A stretch of DNA of 64,000 bases from Maratus speciosus (taxonomy: Eukaryota; Arthropoda; Arachnida; Araneae; Salticidae). Under the pieces are notes generated by a model that saw only the letters and a list, made by a program, of their open reading frames with translations, made no database searches and had not been told where the DNA came from. The stretch lies in contig OZ010792.1 of the NCBI GenBank assembly GCA_963932465.1, positions 512,725,100 to 512,789,099 of the forward strand, written 5' to 3'. Each line of letters begins with the position of its first letter. The stretch's first letter is position 1. The position numbers were made by a program, and so were the translations under genes. Of the stretch, positions 55,713 to 64,000 are shown in pieces.

Positions 55713-56637
55713 CAGGGCTGCAAAAAAGCCGGCTAAAATTTAAAAAAAGCCACGCCGGTGGCTTTTACTGGTTTTAACCGGCTTTTTTGGCCATAATTGG
55801 CTTTTATACAATGAAACATTGTAATTATACACTACACATTTTAAAGTGCTTTTAATTAGTTTTAATGACATTTAATTGATTTAGAATTTAATAAGTAACC
55901 CAATTTCTCAATAATGAAGACATTAATACTGGAATAAAACTTAGATGGTTTTGCGAGTGATTTGTAGTTAGAATTGCAAATATGTTAGGTAAATTTGAAA
56001 AGCGCCATACCAACTGCTCTATCTGGTTTACACTGACTGACCCTTAACCCCCCCCACCCCCACCCCCCGAATTTTTTCATTTTTACAGCTTTATAAAATT
56101 AAAGAGGACAATGGTTACTTAGTTACATGCTTTATTACTTAATTAATTTTAAGAACTATTAATATACAAGTCTTATTATATTTCTAGTAAACATTTAAAA
56201 TTATGCATAGTCATAATAAAAACGTCATTTTCTCACTATTAAAAATATTATGAATAGCATATGCATGAATATGCTTAGCAACCAGCTTTTCAAAATTTTA
56301 TTTAGAGAAATTTTATTTATTTTTTTGGAGTCTAACTTATATTCTTTTCAATATTTATGTATATATTTTTTCAGACATAATGCCTTCACAGTTGCTTTCT
56401 AGCAGTTATAAAGACTTATTTATTTGAGAAAATTTAATAGAAATTTATAATTTACTCAGTAGAAAATATTTATAAACGTATTATAAATTAATTGATCCAA
56501 ATTTAAAACGAATTAGCTGTAAACCAACTTTAAAAAATAAAAACCGGCTTTTTTTCAATAAAAGCCAGCTTTTTAAAAGTGGTTACCCCCCCCCCCCCCC
56601 CCCCCCCCCAAAGAAAAAAAAAAAGCCGGCAAACCTG
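55713..56637. mobile_element. hAT-like non-autonomous element, 0.9 kb
   Basis: The left end is CAGGGCTGCAAAAAAGCCGG, the right end CCGGCAAACCTG. The flanks GTTACTAA (55705-55712) and GTTTCTCA (56638-56645) agree at 6 of 8 positions, fitting an old 8-bp duplication. GCCGGCTTTT/AAAAGCC words are repeated near both ends (CCACGCCGGTGGC, AACCGGCTTTTTT). A C-run of 23 lies at 56587-56609. The interior is AT-rich with no transposase. Confidence 0.7.
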
Positions 56638-56645
56638 GTTTCTCA

Positions 56646-57193
56646 CCAAAATGACACCACAATTGAACGCATATAATATATAATTTTCAATTCCACATAT
56701 TTAGTTTTGATATAACTGCCAAGTATAAACCCAAACCAAAACTACATTTTACTTTAAGTTTTAGATTCTCAATATACATGTTAATAAATAATAATTAATT
56801 TTCTCAATATATTTATTAATGAAAATTATAAAACATGGATTTTCACTTACTTATAAAAGTTGTTTTCGACTAAATTTGTTGCAAAAAATTGTTTATATTT
56901 TCTTTGTAAAGTTTAATTTAATTAATATATAGATACATTTGAACTAAAAATAGTTAAATGTTTTTTTATGATTATCATTTGATTACATTAAAATTGCAGT
57001 TATGTCAATAAAAAAAATTCAATTGTAATTTAATTATAATCAATTAAAAAAAATCAATAAAAAATATCAATTATAATTTTGCTGCAGAAAAGTATAATTA
57101 AAGAATATATAACAGGGAGATACAAATATGCATAGACTTGATATGAATTTTTATTGTTATGGACCCTTATTCAGAAATACTTAAAAAAAAAAA
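56646..57193. other. Gene-free AT-rich stretch
   Basis: Nothing recognisable apart from A/T-rich low-complexity DNA. It would be intron if the flanking exon candidates are real. Confidence 0.35.
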
Positions 57194-57199
57194 ACTTAC

Positions 57200-57323
57200 C
57201 AATTTTGAAATTTAATTTCTTTAACATTTTATGTAGAACTGAGCTTTGAATGCTGGATGTTTACAGTATCTTTTTAACATTCATTTATCCATGCTGGGAC
57301 TTTTTGGATCCTACAGTTTGTGC
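57200..57323 (-). CDS. Candidate last coding exon, unknown gene
   Basis: Very good splice signals on the - strand bound this 124-nt block: acceptor ATTTATTTTTTGTAG and donor AAAATTG then GTAAGT. All three frames have stops, so it can only hold a C-terminal end plus UTR. Joined in phase to the 59898-59995 candidate, the frame reads TNCRIQKVPAWINEC and then TAA. A real donor after the stop would put an intron in the 3' UTR, which is uncommon but occurs. It may instead be an exon of a noncoding RNA. I do not recognise the peptide. Confidence 0.35.
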
Positions 57324-59160
57324 CTACAAAAAATAAATAAAATAACTGAAGATACAAAAGTAAAATCAATTCAAAATAAAATTGAATATAAATGATCACA
57401 CGTGGCATTAAGCAGCTTCTATTATCTTTACATTCGATCTAAACAAATTCAAAGAAATTAAAGTACTTCTCCATTATTCCATCGCAGGGTTCATTTATTT
57501 TAAATCAATTCAAGATGTAAACAAACATATTAATGTTTTTAAATATATTTAGTTTTATATAATACAGATAATGAATCAGTTTTTAGAAAGATAAGGCTTT
57601 TAAGCTTTATAAGATTAAAATTTTTGTCAAGTAAAGTACAATGTAATAGAAAAAATGGTTTCAAATTTAATTTGAATCAAATTGTAAAATAAACTAGCAA
57701 CAGTAAGGAAATCTAAGCAGGAATATATTAAATATAGGAATATTTATTTTGATTACTTAATATAGTATTCAGAAAAACTTCTGCAAGTTTAAGTAAAATA
57801 AAATTATATGACTTTGCTCGTTACAAACAAGCATTGTGACTAACAGATTAATTATCCCATCTTTTGCATTATGCAGGAGAGAAACTAACAAGCTGTGAGA
57901 AAATAATCAACATTATCGTTTGCTTAAAAGAAATTCTTGACTTTAGTGATACCTATTACATTAAAATTTGAACCATTAATTTTCATGTCTCTGTATATAA
58001 TTTTATAAATAAAGTCATAAAATAATAATATTGTGCAAGGTTTAAAAAAAAATAAAATAAAAAGCTCTACCCATTGACAACTTTTCATTAAAAAAAAAAT
58101 AATAATAATAATAAAAACTATTGTATCTTAACAAACTGTATGTAATGCCTAATAAACAAATGGAGGTACTTTTCCGTTATACAGACACCACTGTCACCAA
58201 GCATAATAGTTGGCACAAAATGAAAATCACGTGAATTGAAACATTTGAAAAATTAAAGAAAAAATTGATAGTACAGTGAGCATTTTAAAAATATAACATT
58301 TGAAAATTACAGACTTTTTCAAACTATTTTATTAAATCACAAATATATACTTAAAATAAGTGAATAAATAACTGTTATTCAATAAAGTAATAAAATAAAA
58401 CTCATATTAAACTTCTGGCATAAAATTACAAATATCTTAGAAATATCGCATGGTTATTTTCAATAAAAATCCCTTTCACGATCAGGGTTGAAATAATTAG
58501 CGCATTGGAAAAGCCCCACTTTTTAAAGTGTCAGCTATCAATAATTTTAAACAACAAAATTAATGAAAACAGAAAAAGGAATCTTGAATATTTGACCCTT
58601 TTCATTAAAATTTAAAAAAAACTATTCTATCGTAACAAACTCCAATTTTAAAATTTGTAATACACAGTAAACAAATGGAAGAATGAAGCCATTGGACCCC
58701 CCCCCCCCCCCCTCTCCCCTGCACAAAAAAAAAACCAAAATAAAACAAAAACAAAAAATTTGGAAAAGACTCACTCACTAAAGTTTCAGCTATCAATAAT
58801 GTTAAACAATAAATTAACAATATCTTAAAACAGAAAAAGAAATCTTGGATATTTATTTGTTTACATTATTTTCTTAATTACCTCTATCGGCTAGTGAATG
58901 TTTGTAATGGTCAGTTGAAATGGATCTATTGTAGGTAACTATGAATCACAAATTTTTCAAGCTCTTTCTCATTTAATATCATAGTGCCACCATTTAAAAG
59001 CTTTACTCTTATGTTAATTAATGAAATAATTAGTAAACCAATAAAACACCATTAAAAATACAGAAAAAGGTCAAATTAAAAATTCCCTGATGACAAACAC
59101 ATATAAGATATCACATATAAGATGACATAAACACATCATATATAATATTATGGATTAAAA
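57324..59160. repeat. Gene-free AT-rich stretch with a diverged local duplication
   Basis: Segments near 58085-58200 and 58600-58700 share CTTTTCATTAAAA, AACTATT, TAACAAACT and AACAAATGGA in order; 58490-58560 and 58755-58830 share AAAGT(G/T)TCAGCTATCAATAA. This is an old duplication with an offset of about 500 bp, or less for part of it. A C-run with CCCTCTCCCC is at 58687-58715. Confidence 0.45.
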
Positions 59161-59163
59161 TAA

Positions 59164-59354
59164 CATCTGACATCAAGTGAATGTAACGCTACAATCATAT
59201 ATCTTTGGCATTTAATCCTATTTTAGCCAAAGTTATTTTTATTGAAAGCAGTCGACAAGATAATGGAGGAGTACCGAAAAAGCTATCATCAAACTATAAA
59301 ATTGAATGCCAAAATTACATGATCGTAGCGGCACATTTACTTGATGTCAAATGT
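59164..59354. mobile_element. Foldback MITE, about 190 bp
   Basis: ACATCTGACATCAAGTGAAT on the left faces ATTTACTTGATGTCAAATGT on the right. Pairing continues through GTAACGCTAC/GTAGCGGCAC and ATCTTTGGCATT/AATGCCAAAATT. Arms are about 55 bp and the spacer about 75 bp. The duplication is not certain. Confidence 0.78.
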
Positions 59355-59668
59355 GTTTATATCTGTTTTTAATGAAGTTTTACTGATTTATTAGATATTT
59401 TGTTGATTAAAATAACAATTATGTTCTTAAACAGCAACAAAATGATATTAAAAGAGGAAAAACTATTGAACAAATTTTATGATGCATAGTTTCATATAAT
59501 AGATTTGTTTCAATTGATATCGCTTAAACATTCACCAGACGAGAGGGACAGTTAAGAAAAATAATGTATTAAATATCCAAGATTTTTATTTCAGTTTTCA
59601 ATAATAGTATATTATAAAATATATCGTTTAAAATTGGTAGTTAGCAAATTAGTAAGCAGAGCTTTTCT

Positions 59669-59702
<34 letters not shown>

Positions 59703-59897
59703 TTCAATGATAACATTCTTACTTTTTATTTATTAGTTGTTGAAATTTTTTGGCAATAATTTTTTTTTAAGAAAAGTGATTGATGGGATAACAGAGAAGT
59801 ACTGAAATTAATAATGAGTTTAGACATCCCGTTAAAATTATTACAAAAGTACCAATAAAAATTAAAAATGCTATGTCTGAAAAATGGTATTATTTAC

Positions 59898-59995
59898 TTT
59901 CAGTTTTAAGATCATGTACACTTGCAGACCCAGAAGCAGAATTTTCTGCATCAGTCTGCAGCAAACTAAAATTTATCTGCGACTCAATAAGCCTA
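59898..59995 (-). CDS. Candidate coding exon, unknown gene
   Basis: On the - strand an open frame follows an AG at 59996-59997 (TTTGTCATTTCTTATGATAG). It reads RLIESQINFSLLQTDAENSA then SGSASVHDLKTES. The composition is strongly protein-like against the AT-rich background. It either ends at a TAA at 59890-59892 or is spliced at GTAAAT (59897-59892) in phase 1 to the 57323 acceptor. That join keeps a frame open and adds 15 residues. Upstream exons would lie above 60 kb and were not recognised. The peptide is acidic and serine-rich, as in many disordered C-termini. Confidence 0.4.
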
Positions 59996-60160
59996 CTATC
60001 ATAAGAAATGACAAAAACACTTAAAGTAATCAAAACTTCCCTTTATAAAGAAAATATAATATAAGGACACAATAAATACAATAAATCTAGCAACTTAAGC
60101 AAATTTCAGCTATTTTTTAACCCCAGCATTTCTTTTAACTTGGTGGATTAATCTGCAAAG

Positions 60161-60363
60161 TTTGGAACAGATGTCATATTCGCCCCATATTGGCGCGATT
60201 TTTTTCTGTCGCCAATATCATATAGGCAACAGGTACTTAACTTGCGCCAAAGTGCTTGATGTGGTAACCCGGATTATGTTGTTTATGCTGTTGATGTTTT
60301 CGCCAAATTGGCAACCGAAAAAAATCGCGCCAATATGGGGCGAATATGACATCTGTACCCAAA
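60161..60363. mobile_element. Foldback MITE, about 200 bp
   Basis: ACAGATGTCATATTCGCCCC with ATATTGGCGCGATTTTTTT on the left is perfectly inverted on the right (AAAAAAATCGCGCCAATATG then GGGCGAATATGACATCTGT). A second pair, CGCCAATA/TTGGCAACC-like, lies inside. TTTGGA and CCCAAA just outside may be part of the ends. No duplication is certain. The 70-codon frame across it is a by-product. Confidence 0.85.
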
Positions 60364-60590
60364 GTTTAATATAATCTACAATGCCCGCTGCCGTGCTGCA
60401 CTGTTTCTGCTACTGGGCTTGCAGAACTAACAAAATATATGGGATGGAGCAAGAATTTGAAAAAATTTTGCTACTACCAGGCCTAGTGTTTACTACTGTA
60501 AACAGAAAATAAATACAGGGAAGAATACTTTAAATAAAATAAATAAAACAATGTGATTATTACATGATTCAAAAACATTTATTACTAAAC

Positions 60591-60610
60591 AGGTGCAAAT
60601 ATTTGCACCT
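60591..60610. repeat. Perfect 20-bp palindrome
   Basis: AGGTGCAAATATTTGCACCT is its own reverse complement. It could be a dimeric protein-binding site or a chance palindrome in AT-rich DNA. Confidence 0.7.
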
Positions 60611-60833
60611 ACATGATGTTTCAACTTGAGATATAGAGTGTTTCTTATATTTTGAACTATTTTTTCAAGAGAAATTGCATTAACATGTTTAGTATAGTAG
60701 TGATTGTTAAAAAAAGGTGATTTTTATGTATGGTAAACAAAGAAACATTAACTTTAAATGATTTTATGGATTAAAAATTTAAAAATCACGTTCAATTGGA
60801 ACATTCAATTGGATTACGATGATTGAATAGCCT

Positions 60834-61055
60834 GTTTTCCTAAAGAAATAAGGAAGTTGAAGTTCTATAATTTTTTAAAGCTCTAGGGCACACGGATTTT
60901 GAAATACTGCAATACTGCGATTCGTCGAAGAGTTTTATGAGATATTTTTACAAAAATAGGGGTACATTTCACTATATTAAAAAAAGAAAGCAAGGTGTAT
61001 TTTGCCAATTTTAAAAAGACAGGTGCGGCGTCTTTAAATAATGACTTAGAGGGAA
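60834..61055. mobile_element. Relic related to the 468-2374 hAT-type element
   Basis: It shares CCTGTTTT, TAAAGAAATA, TTCTATA, GTATTTTGCCAATTT (GCATTTTGCCAATTT in the other copy) and a final CTTAGAG/CCTAGA-type ending in the same order as 1154-1375. The ends and duplication were not found. Confidence 0.5.
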
Positions 61056-62050
61056 CACAGACAAGGCTAAAATGTTATTTATAATGAAAAACAGATGAAA
61101 TAAGCTATTCTAAAAATCTTTTCTTTGAAAATACGACAGATTTTAAACACATCAAAACAACAAACAACACAGAAATGCAACATACAAACCCAATAGAAAG
61201 CAACTGTGACACATTTTTTAAAATGAAGAATTAAAACAGTGTTATCTTTTTTTCAGGGGTGCTGTGTGTCTCACTGAACTCCCCCATCCAAAAAAAGCAA
61301 GCTAAAAACCAGCTATATATACTTTTTTAATACAGTATATATGTATAAATGAAGGCAAATTGAAGCTGTTAAAGTGTCACACAGGGTCCCCAACTGGATC
61401 TTTGCTATTGGGCCACATGTAGGCTTAGTTAGAAAATTTAAAAATCCTTATCTTATACAAAATTAATTTTATAAGCAGGTTATTCTTGGAATGAAATATA
61501 CTTTACGAGTATTTTTATTAGATTTTCTAAAGATAAATAAATTTAATGGTTAAATAGATTTAAAAGTTGAATTTAAAGCTTTATGAATATTTTCACTTGT
61601 TCATCATCACCAAAATGAATGTTTAATGTATTTTTATATCTAACACAACACTCAAACAATGGGTCATAAACAATGTTTTGATGACTCACGAAATGATCTA
61701 TCTTTAAAAATAATACTATTTCAGTAAAAATATAATGAACAAAGGTTTGTTTTACGATCATACAACATTATTATTTCGAGTATTTATATGAAAAATGCTT
61801 ATAACTGTTTATATGTTTTCTATGAAAGTTTGCCTGTCTCATGGTATAGATTACGACAAAAGCCTTATATTTTAGTGCAAAACTCAAAAGTTCACTCTAA
61901 AAAGTTAAGATTCGAAAGTTTACTTACCTTTAGGATAAATTCAATCCTCATTAAAAGAAATAAGTAATAGAACACAGTTGTTTAAAAAAAATCTTTCGTT
62001 TCAACAACAACCGGACAGAGCAGTTGAAGTCAGAATTTCTTGCGCATGCG
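61056..62050. other. Gene-free stretch
   Basis: No supported gene. CAGGGTCCCCAACTGG at 61382-61397 looks like one end of a hAT element, but no matching right end was found. The rest is AT-rich. Confidence 0.35.
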
Positions 62051-62788
62051 TACAGGTGACACGGATGTTCTCAGGACAACACCGGACGATCGTGGATGGT
62101 TCGTCCGGATTCTGGCGTCCTGCGAACGTCCAAATTAGGCTCTGTACAGGATCTGACGGGTATCGGACCTCTCGGCTCTATATAGGACCATATAGGACGT
62201 CCGGAGGCAGTCTTTGGTTGTATGGGAGCTAACTTGTCGTACAAGTTAAATTCATGCTGTATCAAATGTATTGCAAATTAACGTCAAACAAGCAATCAAA
62301 AATACTGCAAACTTCCTGCAAAGTAGTAATCTTTCCATGCCACATTAACTGTTTACAACTGTTACACTATAAGTTTAACCCCTTCGAAGGGGTCCACAGA
62401 CCTGATCAGGTCTAATGATGCCGCGCAACGTTAAGGTGCATGCATCGTTTTTACCACCATAAACAAGTAAGTGTAATATTTGTACTTTCTAATTCGAGCC
62501 TTTTTTTGGTATTTGATAAGTATAGCGTTTAAAAAAAGCGGTGCCAACCGAATAAAATTTCTGTGTATCTGGTGATTGTCTATTCTCTCAACAGAGGGAT
62601 TTTTTGCTTTCGTCACTTTCGTGAATTAAAGACAGTCTTGCCATCAGTTTCACAACAAACTACTCATGCAAGTGGGTTATGGTATACATTGCGGGAGATT
62701 TGCTGGGAATTTCTCAATTCAAATTTGTCGCGGCAAAATAATATCAGAAAAAAAATCAAACTTGCTGCTAATGTTCATGCTATCTGGG
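62051..62788. mobile_element. Element with CCCA-ATAGCAT end, copy 3 (inverted relative to copy 1)
   Basis: The right end ATGCTATCTGGG (to 62788) matches copy 1's left end. Sequence from 62220 to 62788 is the reverse complement of about 33954-34520, including CCCCTTCGAAGGGG, GACCTGATCAGGTC, AAAAAAAGCGGTGCCAACC and TTGTCTATTCTCTCAACAG. To the left of 62220 it departs into a GGACGTCC/CGTCCGG-rich body like that of copy 2. The copies therefore share ends but differ in their middle modules. Confidence 0.75.
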
Positions 62789-62879
62789 GTGGTACCAGTA
62801 ATTTACCCCAAGAAGTTCAAACTGATATGAAGGGAAGCTACTACTGCTTTACCCCATGAGCTGTTTCATTGGCTGACGG

Positions 62880-62945
62880 GGATTTACATTACGTCTATGT
62901 AGGGCTTCTATAATAGTATTATAGGAGCCTTAGTCTATGGAGTCT
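62880..62945. repeat. Small imperfect hairpin
   Basis: GTCTATGTAGGGCTTCTATA faces TATAGGAGCCTTAGTCTATG only in part (AGGGCTTCTATAAT against ATTATAGGAGCCTT). The stem is about 14 bp around a short AGT loop. Origin unknown. Confidence 0.5.
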
Positions 62946-64000
62946 TTCCTTCTTTATGCTAGAAGATCTTTACCTTGACCATGTGATCGTGACGTCGATG
63001 GAATATCCTCCATTCGATTGGTTGAAAATGACTTAACTTTCTAACGTGTTTATTGGTCGAAAATATTACCATGTTTAAACTACAAGCACTTCAGTATGTT
63101 CTTTTCAAAAGCAATTTTTCATATCATTTTTAGACGTTCATCAATACGGTTGCATGAACCCCTGCAAAATGTTTCATAACCACACCTGCAGGGTCGTACT
63201 GGCATAACTGAGAGGGCGGTGGCAAAATGGATAAAAAGGGCGCCGATTGCCTTACAAAAGGGCGCAAATGCTTATATATACATACATACACATACTATAT
63301 AAATTATGTATAAAAAATCACTTTAAAAATATATACGAGTATATTGCTATAGCGAAAACTTTATTCCTAAAATAATTATGTCACCCAAATTAGTATTTTA
63401 CACTATAGAAATGTAATATGCACAAAAATAGTTCCCCGCAAGGCATTGCAGTTAAAAAAAATCTGATGTTAGACCAGTGTTGCCAATTTAGATGTATTTT
63501 TTTCCACCACACTTTTCTAAGAAAGCTATCTCTATTTTCGAATTTCGCTCACCTTATCTAATGAGTTAATTCAAACTTTACCCCGAATATTTGAATAAAA
63601 ATCTCCATACAATTATCTCCAAATGGAAAATAAAATATTAAAATAAAACAAACAAAAACAATTTCGTTGGGTCAAAACTCAAAAGTGCAAAACATTATTT
63701 AATACAATTCAATAATATTTTATATAATACAATCTCTAGAATACAAATACTAATTATGGTGTATAAAATTTCAGGAAAGTTATTTTTGTTTAGTTCAAGA
63801 GTGACGTCTATTTTACGTGAATTATTTTTAAAATATGTTTTATTTCTTTATTTTTTCAACATTCAAAAAATATCATAGATTTTTTTTTTAATTATGGCCA
63901 TTTTTTTTTTCCATTCTGATCAGAAGAATTATGGCCATTTTTTTTCATCCTGACCAGAAAAAAAAAAAAAATTATGACCATTTTTTTTTTCTTTTCTCAC
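62946..64000. other. Gene-free AT-rich stretch at the right edge
   Basis: No gene. At 63188 GCAGGGTCGTACTGGC with GAGGGCGGTGGC nearby looks like one terminus of a hAT-type element whose other end would be outside the window. The last 130 bp repeat ATTATGGCCATTTTTTTT with TGATCAGAA/TGACCAGAA three times (63893-63992), a short tandem repeat. Confidence 0.45.

Noticed and set aside
61230..61300. Possible + strand exon after TTTTTTTCAG at about 61255
   Set aside because: No sustained protein-like frame or donor follows; the acceptor match is expected by chance in T-rich DNA.
1..64000. Viral, toxin or retrotransposon (reverse transcriptase) genes
   Set aside because: No reverse transcriptase, integrase, capsid or toxin motif was seen in any frame.

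Overview
This window looks like a gene-poor, AT-rich stretch of an animal genome. Four things point to an arthropod, probably a chelicerate such as a spider: spliced metazoan exons, intact and decayed Tc1/mariner elements, many short inverted-repeat transposons, and a Tc1 transposase of the type I associate with spider genomes. The order is an inference; no rRNA or mitochondrial marker is present. There is a 200-base assembly gap at 37001-37200.

Only two host gene pieces are clear. One is an internal exon of a heparan sulfate 3-O-sulfotransferase (31693-31914, + strand). The other is the first coding exon of an HDGF/LEDGF-type PWWP-domain protein (43601-43678, - strand). Their remaining exons were not found. 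Weaker exon candidates on the - strand lie at 11200-11287, 53300-53358, 57200-57323 and 59898-59995. The last two join in phase and may be the 3' end of a gene entering from the right.

Layout by region. 0.5-2.4 kb: hAT-type element with a perfect 8-bp target duplication. 4.9-12.4 kb: two copies of one dispersed repeat, one split by a TA-flanked MITE (the other is its empty site), and a degenerate array split by a 1.9-kb hAT relic. 12.7-13.5 and 17.4-19.6 kb: two sequence-unrelated tandem arrays that share a period of about 147 bp and similar end structure. 13.6-14.6, 23.4-24.2 and 29.8-30.1 kb: a family of about 276-bp units each carrying a tRNA-like sequence, plus a separate tRNA-derived SINE. 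19.8-20.7 kb: a gutted mariner with a hAT MITE inside it. 21.8-23.4 kb: a Tc1 element with an open transposase. 25.9-27.0, 30.3-30.6 and 31.0-31.5 kb: foldback elements, the last about 240 bp from the sulfotransferase exon.

34-36.4 kb holds an element with CCCA-ATAGCAT termini and a decayed transposon-borne protein with a cysteine-rich tail. 37.2-41.3 kb is a satellite of about 30-bp units, part of it in a 400-bp higher-order repeat. 45.0-46.1 kb is a long-TIR element carrying two further MITEs. 46-64 kb is mostly AT-rich noncoding DNA with a direct duplication, further MITEs and a 0.9-kb hAT-like element.

The genes do not form a pathway or operon. The window is best read as intronic and intergenic DNA built up by successive DNA-transposon insertions. 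I did not find a convincing new biological system. The most unusual signals are the paired 147-bp arrays, the tRNA-bearing tandem units, the 400-bp higher-order repeat and the nested elements with readable target duplications.
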